Shown: positions 1 through 9,601 of the stretch, piece after piece
Layout: each line of letters begins with the position of its first letter
Numbering within the stretch: position 1 is the first letter of the stretch
Assembly (NCBI GenBank): GCA_949286835.1
Contig: CASEDP010000006.1
Location: 33,356-97,355, forward strand
Reading direction: 5' to 3'
Length of the DNA stretch: 64,000 nucleotides
Source of the DNA: an uncultured Clostridia bacterium
Lineage (GTDB): Bacteria > Bacillota > Clostridia > Christensenellales > Borkfalkiaceae
Position numbers and translations under genes: made by a program
Notes under the pieces: model-generated
Told to the model about the DNA's origin: nothing
Databases searched by the model: none
Seen by the model: only the letters and a program-made list of their open reading frames with translations

Positions 1-821
1 AAAAGCCCCTGGCTGTAGAGCACGAAACAGGTGATTGCAAGCAGTACGAGATACAGACTGAACCACTTGTAATTTGCCTTCTTTATAGCCCTGAGCATCA
101 CCTTGACTGCAAACAGACCGGAAACCGCAGAGACGATGAGCCCTATCGCTATGCACCAGCCGAACTGGGGTCCCGCCACCTGGAAGGAATATGCAAAGCC
201 CTCCTCCTTGTCGATAAGTCCCTTTGCGAGCTCTATGACAAAGCTGCCGAGAATTACGGGTATGGACATAAGGAAAGAGAATTTTGAAACGCTTTCCGCA
301 TCCGCCCCCGCAAACGTGCCCGCGCAGATTGTGGAGCCGCTCCTTGAAATTCCTGGCAGAATGGCAACTGCCTGCGCAAGACCCATAGGAATGGTAGTGC
401 GCCAGCAAAGGGGCAATGTGTTCTTGCGGCGCTTCGCAAAGATTTCGGTTGCAAAGAGCACCGTCGCCGTGACGAGGAAGAAACAGCCGAGGAAGATTGC
501 CGCATAGTTGCCGTGCATTATGTGATCTTCAATCACGTCGTCCAAAAGTAATCCCGCAATTGCCGCGGGTATGGTTGCGACGATGAGATAGAGCAGTGTT
601 CTGAAGGGTTTTTTGAAGAGCTCGAGTATGTCTTTCCAGAAGATTATGCACACGGCAATGAGCGTGCCGAGGTGAAGAATTATGTTGAAAAACAGCTCCG
701 CCCCGCCGATGTCTATGCCGAGCACTCTCTGTAAAAATGTCAGATGTCCGCTTGACGATACGGGTAAAAATTCAGTAAGTCCCTGAGTAAGTCCTAAAAC
801 TATCGCCTGCCACCACTGCAT
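1..821 (-). CDS. uppP: Undecaprenyl-diphosphatase UppP (BacA family), 3' end cut by the window edge
   Basis: Membrane enzyme that dephosphorylates undecaprenyl pyrophosphate to recycle the lipid carrier for peptidoglycan and other wall polymers; it also confers bacitracin tolerance. The reverse-strand frame is open from an ATG at 821 to base 1, about 273 codons, which is nearly the full family length (265-285). The N terminus reads MQWWQAIVLGLTQG followed by EFLPVSSSGHL, the family glutamate-rich motif, and a second signature, PGISRSGSTI, appears mid-protein. Several hydrophobic segments are visible. The start is one base after the stop of the upstream lipoprotein gene (TGA-T-ATG), with a GAGGG ribosome site inside that gene's end, so translation is probably coupled. 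The identification is firm; only the last few residues could lie outside the window. Confidence 0.93.
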   Translation of the reverse strand, partial: MQWWQAIVLGLTQGLTEFLPVSSSGHLTFLQRVLGIDIGGAELFFNIILHLGTLIAVCIIFWKDILELFKKPFRTLLYLIVATIPAAIAGLLLDDVIEDHIMHGNYAAIFLGCFFLVTATVLFATEIFAKRRKNTLPLCWRTTIPMGLAQAVAILPGISRSGSTICAGTFAGADAESVSKFSFLMSIPVILGSFVIELAKGLIDKEEGFAYSFQVAGPQFGWCIAIGLIVSAVSGLFAVKVMLRAIKKANYKWFSLYLVLLAITCFVLYSQGL

Positions 822-822
822 A

Positions 823-2985
823 TCAGCCCTCTATCTCTAAAAGATCCTTATATGCCTTTTCGTTCTTGGTGACCGTCGTATCGTTGGAGAAGCTTGTTAT
901 TATCTCCGAACGCTTTGACGAAACTTCGTTGGAAAGCGTGGAATCCTTTATCCACTCGTAGAACTTATTCTCGAAAGTGCCTTCGGTCTCTATCCTCTCT
1001 TTAGTCCATACGGGAGTATATACCTCGCCGCCGTCGAAGGAAAATGCGTCGACGACATAGATGAGATGCCAGCCGTAATCGCCCGCGCAGACCTTGAACG
1101 CGCCTACGCCCATTCTGAGCGCCTGCTGTGCGGCATATTCAAATTCCTTGATATATGAGGTTTCGTATGCCGAAATGGAATAGCCGAGATACTGCGAAAG
1201 TATTGCCGTATCGGTAGTGTATGCAAACTGAAGCTCGTTTACTGCCGCCATTGCCTTGTATCTGTCCGAAGTCGTGACATACATATCGTCCTTATCGGTA
1301 TTTTCAAGGCTTACTTTACCCGTGGCATAGACGAACTTGGAATAGTCAATTTCCTTCTCGTCGCCGTCCTTGGTGAAGTCGCTGGTTGCATAGTAACCCG
1401 TGAAGTCGGTCGTGCTGCCGGAAAGGGTGTCGCCGGCGTGAACCTCTACCTTGTCGCCGCCGAGCACGAATTCGATATAGCTTTCAAACTCGTCGAGGAG
1501 GTCGTCTATGGTGAGCTTTTTTGCAATGAGCTTATAGCTGCCGTCGGAATTCTTTGAAACGCTGCCGTTGTAGGAATACAGACCGATATAATTTTTGAGA
1601 GCTTCGTACTCGTCGGGCTTGGTGAGATTATTTTCAAAGAACAGGTAGTCCCTGCCTTCGTCCTTGCCGTAGTAGCTCTCCACCGTGCTCTCCTTGGCGT
1701 TGAAGGAATAGTCGGTCGTGCCGTTGAACCACGCAGAGCGCTGGTCGGTCGTGAGTATGCTCTTTAAGAGCTCGTTGCGGTCGGCATAATAGTCATTGTC
1801 TGTTATTGTGCCGTTTTCAAGACCGGTCTGAATGGAGTTGAGCTGCGTCTGCTGTGCCGTGGAGAAGGGCAACAGAATGTTATAGACAAAGCCGTATGTG
1901 CCGTATGTGCCGTCAATTTCCTGGGTGTCGTTGGTGGTATCGGGCGCATAGAGCACGAAAGAGGTATCCGAGAGGTTGTTGAGCGCTGTTTCAAAGGTGC
2001 TCGTCGTCGAATATGTCTTGCTCTGTTCGGTATAGAGCCCGTCGACGCCGTCGTACTTATCCTTTATGAAGGTATATACGCCGTTTTCGTCGGTGCCGTC
2101 GATTATCTTCTCCTGCGCTTCGTTATACATATCGGAGAACTCTTCGATTACAGACTGCTGAAGCTGGGAGACGTATTCGTCCTTGACATAGGTAAGGCTT
2201 AAGATATCGGTAGTATCGGTGTCCTCTTCGGTGAGGAGATAGTTGCTCTTGAGGTAGGAGACGAATGTCGAATATGCCTTGCGGCGGCTTATCTTGGTTG
2301 TGCCGTCCTGCGCCTCGTACACGCCTGCGCCTTCGAGAAGGTAGTCACCGTAGCCCGTATACACGCCGTAGTCAAGCGCGCCTGCCTCCGTAAGGGGAAC
2401 ATAGTCCTCCTTTGCCGTATCGACGTTGGCGGGCGTGGAGCGCGTATCCGTGCCGACGTACTCATCTTCGTCGGTGAGATAGTCCGTCTCGTAGCTGTCG
2501 AGAAGGGAATTGAGCGAGCTGTAAAGCGAATATTTTGCCATAAGCACGCCGTCGGAATTTTCGCCGCCGAGGAGATATTCGAGCTGAGCCGCCTCCCCAT
2601 CCTTTGCATTGTACTCTGCGAGCGTGATGTCGCCCGCGTCCACCTTCTCCTTGAGGACGTACAGTATTGCATACTGCGTGACTACGGAATTAGCAATGAG
2701 CGATTCTACGAGCAGGTTGAAGGTGTCGGCATAGCTGTAGCCCGCGCTGATGTAGCTTGAGCCCGCATTGATGAATGCCGCCACGAGCTGACGCTTGACG
2801 ATGACGTCCTCGGTTATAGCCGACTTGTACGCATCGAGTTCGCCGAGGTCGGCACTCTTGGTGATGTCCACCGTGGCGATTGTCTGCTTCATGTCCTTTT
2901 CGTTGATTGTCACGCACCCCGTAAAGGTTGCCGTCATTGTAATTGCGACGGCTACCGCGCCGCAGATTAACTTTTTACTTTTCAT
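823..2985 (-). CDS. PrsA/SurA-like foldase lipoprotein with a degenerate PPIase domain
   Basis: Predicted extracytoplasmic lipoprotein of 720 residues. Residues 1-23 form a lipoprotein signal with lipobox FTGC (lipidated Cys24). The body is helical and acidic. Near residues 620-650 a stretch containing MGVGAFKVCAGDYGWHLIYV resembles the parvulin-type rotamase segment around G-W-H-I/L-x-x-V. Position supports this: in clostridial genomes a PrsA/SurA-type gene commonly follows mfd. It lies 90 nt downstream of mfd and ends one base before uppP, so pth-mfd-this gene-uppP probably form one operon. At 720 residues it is about twice the length of PrsA, and most of the extra length is not recognisable. 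A role in folding exported proteins is inferred; peptidyl-prolyl isomerase activity is doubtful. Confidence 0.6.
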   Translation of the reverse strand: MKSKKLICGAVAVAITMTATFTGCVTINEKDMKQTIATVDITKSADLGELDAYKSAITEDVIVKRQLVAAFINAGSSYISAGYSYADTFNLLVESLIANSVVTQYAILYVLKEKVDAGDITLAEYNAKDGEAAQLEYLLGGENSDGVLMAKYSLYSSLNSLLDSYETDYLTDEDEYVGTDTRSTPANVDTAKEDYVPLTEAGALDYGVYTGYGDYLLEGAGVYEAQDGTTKISRRKAYSTFVSYLKSNYLLTEEDTDTTDILSLTYVKDEYVSQLQQSVIEEFSDMYNEAQEKIIDGTDENGVYTFIKDKYDGVDGLYTEQSKTYSTTSTFETALNNLSDTSFVLYAPDTTNDTQEIDGTYGTYGFVYNILLPFSTAQQTQLNSIQTGLENGTITDNDYYADRNELLKSILTTDQRSAWFNGTTDYSFNAKESTVESYYGKDEGRDYLFFENNLTKPDEYEALKNYIGLYSYNGSVSKNSDGSYKLIAKKLTIDDLLDEFESYIEFVLGGDKVEVHAGDTLSGSTTDFTGYYATSDFTKDGDEKEIDYSKFVYATGKVSLENTDKDDMYVTTSDRYKAMAAVNELQFAYTTDTAILSQYLGYSISAYETSYIKEFEYAAQQALRMGVGAFKVCAGDYGWHLIYVVDAFSFDGGEVYTPVWTKERIETEGTFENKFYEWIKDSTLSNEVSSKRSEIITSFSNDTTVTKNEKAYKDLLEIEG

Positions 2986-3075
2986 TCTGAATTACATCTC
3001 CGTGAGATATGATTTCGCTTATAAAGGCAGTTTAAATCATTATATATTATTTCCGCGGCAAAGACAAATCATTTT

Positions 3076-6000
3076 TCACGCATTTTGTGTGAAACTTGCC
3101 GCATTTTTTAAAAATCTGGTCATTCCGAGCATAGTTTTCCTCGGCGTAGGCTGGACCTTGAACACGAGCGAGGGCGCCTTTGCCATAGAAAGAGTGACTT
3201 CGCCGCCGTATTTTTCGAGGGCGTGCGACAGTCTTGCGTCGCGGAGCGCGTTGACTGACGGCAGTTCGAGCACGCCGCCCTGCCCGTCGACGACTATCTT
3301 CTTTATGTTGAACGTCGCCGCATACGACTTGAGCACGGCGATTATCATAAGGTTTAGCACCTCGTCCGGCATCTCGCCGTAGTTTTCCTCTATAGAGGTG
3401 AGCACGCGTTTGTAGTCCTCAACCGAGCGGATTTCGGCAATCTGCTTATAGCAGTCCATTCTGCCCGCGCTGCTCTCTATATAGCTTTCCGGAATGTATG
3501 CCTCCGCGTGAATGTCCAGCTCCGCCGAGAACTGACTTTCGCCCGTAAGCTCTTCCTTGAGGAGCTTGGAATAGAGTTCGTATCCGACCTTGTCCATATG
3601 CCCGTGCTGTTCGGCGCCGAGGACGTTGCCAGCGCCCCTTATCTCGAGGTCGCGCATTGCAATCTTGAAGCCCGAACCGAGCTCTGTGAACTGCATTATC
3701 GCCTTGAGCCTTTCTGCCGCATCGCTCGTCATAACCTTGTTCGGCTTGAACGTGAAGTACGCCGAGGCAAGGCGCGAACCCCTGCCAACCCTGCCGCGGA
3801 GCTGATAGAGCTGCGATATGCCCAGCCTGTCCGCGTCGATGACTATTATGGTGTTGGCGTTCGGCAGATCTATGCCGTTTTCTATTATCGTCGTCGTGAC
3901 GAGCACGTTTTTTTCGCCCCTGTAGAAGGCGAATACGTTCGCTTCCAGCGTGTTCTTTTCCATTCTGCCGTGGGCATACGTCACCCCGGCTTCGGGCACG
4001 ATTTCGCAAATTCTGCCCGTAAAAGATGAGATGCTCTCCACCCTGTTATACAATATGAACACCTGCCCGCCCCTGGCTATCTCCCTGACGACGGCGTCCC
4101 TTATCAGCGTTTCGGTCTCCTCCACGACATAGGTCTGCACGGGCAGGCGCTTTGTGGGCGGCGTGTTTATTGTACTTATATCCCTTATGCCCGCAAGCGA
4201 CATATGCAGCGTCCTGGGTATGGGCGTCGCCGTCATTGTGAGGCAGTCGATAGTGTTCTTTACGTTTTTTATCTTTTCCTTGTGCTCGACGCCGAAGCGC
4301 TGCTCCTCGTCGAGGACGAGCAGACCGAGGTCGCAGAATTTGACGTCGTCCGACAGAAGGCGGTGCGTGCCGACAATAAGGTCGATCTTGCCCTCCTTCA
4401 GCTCCTTGAGCGTGCGCTCCTGCTCCTTCGGGGTGCGGAAACGGTTGAGCTTTTCGACGCGCACGCCGAATTCTTTGAACCTCTCGCACGCGGTGTTGCA
4501 GTGCTGTTCGGAAAGTATTGTGCTGGGACACATAAGCGCCGCCTGTTTGCCGCCGAGCACGCAGAGATATATGGCGCGCAGGGCGACCTCCGTCTTGCCG
4601 TAGCCGACGTCGCCGCAGAGCAGTCTGTCCATCACCTTTTCGGAGCACATATCCGCCTTTATCTCCTCTATGCTGGTGAGCTGGTCGGGCGTCTCCTCAT
4701 ATTCAAACGAATTTTCAAACTCCTCCATCATAGCGGCGTTTTCGGGGAAGCAATAGCCCCTCTTTTCGCTGCGTTCGGCATAGAGAAGCTTGAGGTCGAA
4801 AGCGAGCTTTTTGATGGAAGCGCGCACCCTCTCCTTGACCCTCTCGAAGTCGGCGCCGCCTATCTTGGACAGCGTGGGCTGCCCCTCGCCGACATACTTT
4901 GAAAGTATGTCCATCTGTTCGACGGGGACGTACAGCACGTCGCCGCCGCGATAGGCTATCGAGATATATTCCTTTATGCCGTCGCCCGTCTCTATCTTCT
5001 TGGTGCCGGTAATCTTGCCGACGCCGTGCTTTTCGTGGACGGCGTAGTCGCCTATCTCGGGCGCGGAGAACATATCCCCCCTGCGCCTTCTTATGCGCTT
5101 GGCGACGGGCTTGGTGAAGATGTCGCCGCTGCCGACGACGGCGAGCTTGCAGTCGTGCAGTATGAAGCCGTGCGCGAGCTCCTCCGACGACATTGAAACG
5201 TATCGGAGCGCGTCGAGCGAATAGGGCATCGGGTTGACGGAGATATACGCCTCGTCGAAGAGCTCGACGAGTTTTTCGTACCTCTGTACCCCGCCCGAAA
5301 AGACTATTACCCTGTACCCGCCCGAGAGCCAGTTTTTCACGTCCTGCACGAGCGAGGGCAGCGAACTAAGATATGACGGCGAGGGCACGGAGCGGAAGTT
5401 ATACGTCCTCAACGGACTGAAAAACTGCAGCGTCGTCGTGAACGTCTGGAGGGCGAGATTTTTGTACCTCTTTACTCCCGCAAGGAACTCCTCCGAAGAG
5501 AGGAGCTGAAAGAGCGTGAAGTCGCACACTTCGCCGCCCGCGCGCAGTTCTTCATACCTCTCGTTATGCTCTTTTTCGATGGCGCACAGTCTGTCCCAGA
5601 CGCTCTTGCTCTCGTCAAACACCACGAGGGTATCGGCGGGAAGAACGTCGAAAATCGTCCTCCTGCAGGCAAGCAGAGGGAAGAGAAAGTCCTGCCCCGC
5701 AAAGGGCGCGCCCGCCGCGAGCCCCGCCTCTATCGTCTCCGCAATGGCGCTGAGCCTTGTATAGCTTGCCATATTGGGACACTCTTTGAGGTTAGCCCTC
5801 AGCCTTGCAAGAAGGGTTTCGCGCTCGCCAGCGCCTACGAAACAGTCGGTCGCGGGGAGTATGGTTACGGCGTCGAGTTCGGCAAGCCTTTCGCCGCTTG
5901 CTAAGTCGTACGGTCTTATTTTCTCGATATCGTCACCGAAAAAATCGACCCTTACGGGATTTTCGGATCCGACGGGAAAGATGTCGAGTATGTCCCCCCT

Positions 6001-6498
6001 GACGGCGAAAGCGCCCTTGCTTTCTACCGAGTATTCGCGGGTATAGCCCATCTCCACCAGCCTTGCGGGGAGAGAGGCATATTCACATTCGCCGCCCTTT
6101 TTGAGATCTATCCGCGGGAGCTTGTCGGGGAAGAGCTGACAGAGCGCGTCGGGTTCTGAAATTATTATCTCCGCGCCCGAAAAGAGGGCGTTTATGCCCT
6201 CTATCCTCCTGAACACGGCGTCCTTAGACGCCGCCTCCTTGAAGAGCAGAATGTCGTCCTTTGCGGGAATGTATGCACATTTTTTGCCCGAGAGCACGCT
6301 TATGGCGGCATATGCCTTGCCCGCCGCTATGCTGTCCGCCGCAATGTAGAGCACCCTGCCTTCGAGCACGCTTGCCGTGAGATATTTCTGGCTGTCGGAC
6401 ACGCCGAAAACCGCCGTCGGCGTGCCGAGGCGGAGATCTGCCTGAAGGAGCTTATACTCACCGTTCAAGTTGTCGAAAGTGAAAAAGTTTCTGTTCAC
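3076..6498 (-). CDS. mfd: Transcription-repair coupling factor Mfd
   Basis: ATP-dependent translocase that removes RNA polymerase stalled at DNA lesions and recruits the UvrA excision machinery. The length, 1140 residues, is normal. The N-terminal third is the UvrB-homology region. Around residues 480-550 lies the RNA-polymerase interaction domain (VHEKHGVGKITGTKKIE). The RecG-like motor follows with Walker A CGDVGYGKTE, Walker B VLDEEQRFGV, the TATPIPRT motif and QLRGRVGRG. The C terminus (about 1000-1110) matches the TRCF domain. The start is a GTG only 10 nt after the pth stop codon, so the genes are probably co-transcribed and translationally coupled. Pth followed by mfd is a standard Bacillota arrangement. 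No defect is visible. Confidence 0.97.
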   Translation of the reverse strand: MNRNFFTFDNLNGEYKLLQADLRLGTPTAVFGVSDSQKYLTASVLEGRVLYIAADSIAAGKAYAAISVLSGKKCAYIPAKDDILLFKEAASKDAVFRRIEGINALFSGAEIIISEPDALCQLFPDKLPRIDLKKGGECEYASLPARLVEMGYTREYSVESKGAFAVRGDILDIFPVGSENPVRVDFFGDDIEKIRPYDLASGERLAELDAVTILPATDCFVGAGERETLLARLRANLKECPNMASYTRLSAIAETIEAGLAAGAPFAGQDFLFPLLACRRTIFDVLPADTLVVFDESKSVWDRLCAIEKEHNERYEELRAGGEVCDFTLFQLLSSEEFLAGVKRYKNLALQTFTTTLQFFSPLRTYNFRSVPSPSYLSSLPSLVQDVKNWLSGGYRVIVFSGGVQRYEKLVELFDEAYISVNPMPYSLDALRYVSMSSEELAHGFILHDCKLAVVGSGDIFTKPVAKRIRRRRGDMFSAPEIGDYAVHEKHGVGKITGTKKIETGDGIKEYISIAYRGGDVLYVPVEQMDILSKYVGEGQPTLSKIGGADFERVKERVRASIKKLAFDLKLLYAERSEKRGYCFPENAAMMEEFENSFEYEETPDQLTSIEEIKADMCSEKVMDRLLCGDVGYGKTEVALRAIYLCVLGGKQAALMCPSTILSEQHCNTACERFKEFGVRVEKLNRFRTPKEQERTLKELKEGKIDLIVGTHRLLSDDVKFCDLGLLVLDEEQRFGVEHKEKIKNVKNTIDCLTMTATPIPRTLHMSLAGIRDISTINTPPTKRLPVQTYVVEETETLIRDAVVREIARGGQVFILYNRVESISSFTGRICEIVPEAGVTYAHGRMEKNTLEANVFAFYRGEKNVLVTTTIIENGIDLPNANTIIVIDADRLGISQLYQLRGRVGRGSRLASAYFTFKPNKVMTSDAAERLKAIMQFTELGSGFKIAMRDLEIRGAGNVLGAEQHGHMDKVGYELYSKLLKEELTGESQFSAELDIHAEAYIPESYIESSAGRMDCYKQIAEIRSVEDYKRVLTSIEENYGEMPDEVLNLMIIAVLKSYAATFNIKKIVVDGQGGVLELPSVNALRDARLSHALEKYGGEVTLSMAKAPSLVFKVQPTPRKTMLGMTRFLKNAASFTQNA

Positions 6499-6508
6499 CG
6501 TCTGTATT

Positions 6509-7072
6509 TTACCCGTTGAACGCTGTCATTACGAGTTCGCACGGGGTACCTTTTGCAAGCGAAATTGCCGCCTCTGCCGCCCTTGTGCAGGCGGAGATGA
6601 ACAGTTCGTAGTCCTCCGCCTTTACGTTGGAGAGGACGTAGTTCATTATGGGCACGCTGACCTCTTCGTCGCGTATGCCCACCCTTATCCTCGCAAACGC
6701 CGACGTGCCGATTTCGGCGATTACGGAGCGCATTCCGTTATGCGTGCCCGCACTGCCGTTAGGGCGTATCCTGACCTTGCCCTTAGGAAGGTCGTAGTCG
6801 TCGTAGATGACGACGAGGTGAGAGGCGTCCGTCTTATACTTTGCGAGGAGCTGTTTTACCGCCCTGCCCGAGTTGTTCATATAGGTCAAAGGCTTTGCGA
6901 GAATTACCTTTTCGCCGAGAACGTTGGCTTCGGCGGTGAGCGCCTCGCACTCCTTTTTCTTGAATTTTACGCCGAGGATATTTGCGGCGTCCCCGACTGA
7001 GAGAAAGCCCATATTGTGAAAGGTCTTTGCGTACTTCTCTTCGGGGTTGCCCAAACCGACAATTATATACAT
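6509..7072 (-). CDS. pth: Peptidyl-tRNA hydrolase
   Basis: Cytoplasmic hydrolase that releases tRNA from prematurely dropped peptidyl-tRNA. The 187-residue length is typical. Family signatures are present: GLGNPEEKYAKTFHNMGF with the catalytic histidine, the substrate-binding YMNNSG, VIYDDYDLPKGKVRIR with the catalytic aspartate, and SAGTHNGMRSV. It heads the pth-mfd run; a UUCG-capped hairpin lies between it and prs upstream. The ATG at 7072 gives the canonical N terminus MYIIVGLGNP. Nothing unusual is seen. Confidence 0.96.
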   Translation of the reverse strand: MYIIVGLGNPEEKYAKTFHNMGFLSVGDAANILGVKFKKKECEALTAEANVLGEKVILAKPLTYMNNSGRAVKQLLAKYKTDASHLVVIYDDYDLPKGKVRIRPNGSAGTHNGMRSVIAEIGTSAFARIRVGIRDEEVSVPIMNYVLSNVKAEDYELFISACTRAAEAAISLAKGTPCELVMTAFNG

Positions 7073-7088
7073 CTTGCGTCCTTATAAA

Positions 7089-7112
7089 TATAACGTGCCG
7101 AAGCACGTTATA
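7089..7112 (-). terminator. Hairpin with UUCG loop between prs and pth
   Basis: A perfect 10-bp stem (TATAACGTGC / GCACGTTATA) with loop CGAA on the plus strand, which is the very stable UUCG loop when read on the minus strand. It follows the 3' end of prs and precedes pth. The downstream tract is A/T-rich but not a clean T run, so it may be a weak terminator or an mRNA-stabilising hairpin. Confidence 0.5.
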
Positions 7113-7148
7113 TACATAATTATTATATATTTACCGAAGATTTAAAAC

Positions 7149-8096
7149 TCAGTCGTAAATCTTGGACATAGGCTTGTCCATATAGACGTTTTCGATTGCC
7201 GCAGCGAAGATGTTTGCGGTGGAAATCATCTTGAATATGGGAAGCATCTTTTCCTGGGGAATGTTTATGGTGTCGAGCATCGCAAGCTCGGTTATGGGAG
7301 AGGCTGCAAGCCTGTCGATTGCAGGACCGGACAGAACGCCGTGCGAGCAGCAGGCATAAATCTCCTTTGCCCCCGCTTCCTTAAGCGCCTTTGCGCCTTG
7401 CACTATCGTGCCCGCGGTATCTATCATATCGTCGACCATAAGGCAGTTCTTGCCTTCCACCTCGCCGATGATGTTCATTACTTCCATTACGTTTGCCTTA
7501 GGACGGCGCTTGTCGATGATTGCCATCTTCGCGTCCATTCTCGCCGCAACCTTTCTTGCCCTTGCAACCGAACCGATATCGGGGGATACGACGACAAAAT
7601 TTTCGTCCACCTTAGGTTTGAAGTAGTTGTAGAGCGTAGGTCCGCCGACGAGATTATCGAGAGGGATATCGAAAAATCCCTGTATCTGGAGGCAGTGCAG
7701 ATCCATTGTGAGCACCCTGTCCGCACCCGCGCTGGTGAGCAGGTTTGCAACGAGCTTTGCGGTTATGGGCTCCCTGGAGCGCGCCTTTCTGTCCTGACGG
7801 GCATAGCCGAAGTAGGGAATGACCGCCGTGATGCGCCCTGCGCTTGCGCGCTTTGCGGCGTCTATCATAATGAGGAGTTCCATAAGGTTGGTATTTACGG
7901 GTGCGCTTGTCGACTGCACGAGGAATACGTCCTTGCCCCTCACCGTCTCGTCATAGCGGACATAGATTTCGCCGTCGGAGAAGTGCGTCACTTCCATTTC
8001 GCCGAGAGTGGTGTTGAGTTGCGCTGCAATCTTTTCAGCCAAAGGTCTGTTGGAGTTGCCCGAAAAGATTTTAATCTCGCTGCCGTGATTGATCAT
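7149..8096 (-). CDS. prs: Ribose-phosphate pyrophosphokinase (PRPP synthetase)
   Basis: Makes 5-phosphoribosyl-1-pyrophosphate from ribose-5-phosphate and ATP, feeding purine, pyrimidine, NAD, histidine and tryptophan synthesis. The 315-residue length is typical for class I enzymes. Visible signatures are [14 protein letters not shown] near the N terminus, the ATP-site segment [18 protein letters not shown], the [12 protein letters not shown] region, and the PRPP-binding loop [14 protein letters not shown]. The ATG at 8096 gives the expected N terminus; a GGAGG lies about 12 nt upstream, slightly far. It is separated from tadA by 226 nt holding an AT-rich inverted repeat, so it probably has its own promoter. 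Confidence 0.97.
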   Translation of the reverse strand: MINHGSEIKIFSGNSNRPLAEKIAAQLNTTLGEMEVTHFSDGEIYVRYDETVRGKDVFLVQSTSAPVNTNLMELLIMIDAAKRASAGRITAVIPYFGYARQDRKARSREPITAKLVANLLTSAGADRVLTMDLHCLQIQGFFDIPLDNLVGGPTLYNYFKPKVDENFVVVSPDIGSVARARKVAARMDAKMAIIDKRRPKANVMEVMNIIGEVEGKNCLMVDDMIDTAGTIVQGAKALKEAGAKEIYACCSHGVLSGPAIDRLAASPITELAMLDTINIPQEKMLPIFKMISTANIFAAAIENVYMDKPMSKIYD

Positions 8097-8247
8097 TAGG
8101 GTTTATTACCTCCGATTTCATTCGTATATTTTCGCACAGACTTTTCCGCCCGCGCATAACTTTGCAAGAGATAGTTTTTTAGCGCCGCTTCAGCGGTCAA
8201 TTCAATTGTACTTGCAAACCTCTTTAAAGTCAATCAATAATCGGTTG

Positions 8248-8268
8248 AAATAAATTTGTAATTTATTT
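8248..8268. repeat. Perfect 9-3-9 inverted repeat upstream of prs
   Basis: AAATAAATT-TGT-AATTTATTT is a perfect 21-bp palindrome about 150 bp upstream of prs and 55 bp downstream of tadA. It could be an operator or an AT-rich terminator-like hairpin. It does not match a regulator motif I can name with confidence. The rest of the 226-nt gap shows no gene. Confidence 0.5.
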
Positions 8269-8322
8269 GAAAACAAAATGTTAAATACTTACTTTATGCC
8301 GCCCGAGAGCAAAATAAACTGC

Positions 8323-8823
8323 TCAATCGGAGGAAAAGCCTTCGTTTTCGGCTGTTTGCGCGCCTTTTTTCGCCTTTTCGCGCGTGCGCATCGAGGAGAA
8401 AAATTCGCTTAAAATCTTTTTGCACTCCTCCTCCATAACGCCGCCTTCGACCTCTACCCTGTGATTGAGGAGGTTTGCCTCCGCAATTTCGCGGGTGAGC
8501 GACCTGCCCTTGTCCTCCGGCGCGCCGAAATATATCTTCTTTATGCGCGCATTGAGCGCCGCGCCCATACACATAGGGCAGGGCTCGAGCGTGACGTAGA
8601 GTTCACATTCGGGTATGCGCCAGCTTTTGAGCTTTCTGCACGCCTTTTCGATTGCCTCTATCTCGGCGTGAGCCGTTGCCATCTGCCTCTTCGTGCGCCT
8701 GTTGTGCCCGCGGGCGATGACCTTGCCGTCCAGAACTATCACCGCGCCGATGGGCACTTCGCCCTCATCAAATGCCTTTTTTGCGCACTTAAGCGCGCTT
8801 TTCATAAATTTTTTTTCCGCCAT
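8323..8823 (-). CDS. tadA: tRNA-specific adenosine deaminase TadA
   Basis: Converts adenosine to inosine at the wobble position of tRNA-Arg(ACG). The 166-residue protein has the cytidine/adenosine deaminase zinc motifs HAEIEAIE (His zinc ligand, catalytic Glu) and EPCPMCMGA (two Cys ligands), and GAVIVLDGKVIARGHNRR upstream. The C-terminal 30 residues (EKAKKGAQTAENEG) are a polar tail beyond the core fold. Its start lies 35 nt inside the preceding M14 peptidase gene, so the two overlap. Confidence in the family is high; TadA is chosen over other deaminases from the core motifs and length. Confidence 0.92.
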   Translation of the reverse strand: MAEKKFMKSALKCAKKAFDEGEVPIGAVIVLDGKVIARGHNRRTKRQMATAHAEIEAIEKACRKLKSWRIPECELYVTLEPCPMCMGAALNARIKKIYFGAPEDKGRSLTREIAEANLLNHRVEVEGGVMEEECKKILSEFFSSMRTREKAKKGAQTAENEGFSSD

Positions 8824-9541
8824 AGTTTTCCGTAAAATCTTTGAGTATGTCGTAGCACTCCCCTATCGCCCCGAGGGAGGTTATGGGGTGACAGAGCGCG
8901 TCGTCGCCGCACTCCACCGTATAGGCGGGAATTCCGAGGGCGCTTATGCACCAATCCTTATATCCGCCGACGCTGCCCGTAATTTTCTTTATCTTATAGC
9001 CGCAGCTCTCCGCAATTATCCGCGCGCCCGCAAGGTCACCCCTGCCGCCGTATTCCCAATAAATCTCGCCGCCCTTAGTGTGAAAAGAAAGGGTGACGCA
9101 CGGTCTGACGCGCAAGGTAAAGCGGGCGAGCGCCGCGCTCTCGCATTCCGAGAGGGGATAGTCGCCTATGCAGTTTTCGCTGCCGCGCGTGCGGGTGTTC
9201 AGTCTGCCCTGCCCCCAATCCGCGGGGAAGTTGCAATTTAAATCCACCCCTCTGCCGTTCGCCTTCCACATAGGTGAGCGCGTCTCGCTGATAGTCGCGC
9301 CGTCGGGGTTGAGAAGGGGTATCACATACCCGCCCATAGCCGTGCCGCGGCGTATGTGCTTGAGCGCGAGACGGGCGGTTATCCACTCCCTGCCGTGGAC
9401 GGCATAGACGGCTATGAACTGCCTGCCGTAGTTGCTGCCTACGTGCAGGGCGTGTATTTCCCTGCCGCCGAAAGAGTAGCCTATAACGCACTTTTTTCCG
9501 CTGTATTTTGAGTAGAATTTGCGCATTTCGTCGTATATCAC
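8789..9541 (-). CDS. M14-family zinc carboxypeptidase, gamma-D-glutamyl-peptidase-like
   Basis: Predicted zinc metallopeptidase of 250 residues. The zinc-binding HGRE (in VYAVHGREWITARLAL), the substrate-binding segment LNPDGA, DLNCNFPADWG, the third zinc ligand in LSFHTKGGEIYWE and the catalytic glutamate in PAYTVECGDD match the M14 fold as found in bacterial gamma-D-glutamyl-(L)-meso-diaminopimelate peptidases. No signal peptide is visible, so it acts in the cytoplasm or is exported by another route; cell-wall peptide recycling is a plausible role. The likely start is the GTG at 9541; an ATG at 9526 is the alternative. It overlaps tadA by 35 nt. Confidence 0.82.
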   Translation of the reverse strand: MIYDEMRKFYSKYSGKKCVIGYSFGGREIHALHVGSNYGRQFIAVYAVHGREWITARLALKHIRRGTAMGGYVIPLLNPDGATISETRSPMWKANGRGVDLNCNFPADWGQGRLNTRTRGSENCIGDYPLSECESAALARFTLRVRPCVTLSFHTKGGEIYWEYGGRGDLAGARIIAESCGYKIKKITGSVGGYKDWCISALGIPAYTVECGDDALCHPITSLGAIGECYDILKDFTENYGGKKIYEKRA

Positions 9542-9601
9542 ACGACTATTATATTTACTCCACCGCCCCGCATATGTCGCTTTGTCGGGCGAAATATTCG
9601 T

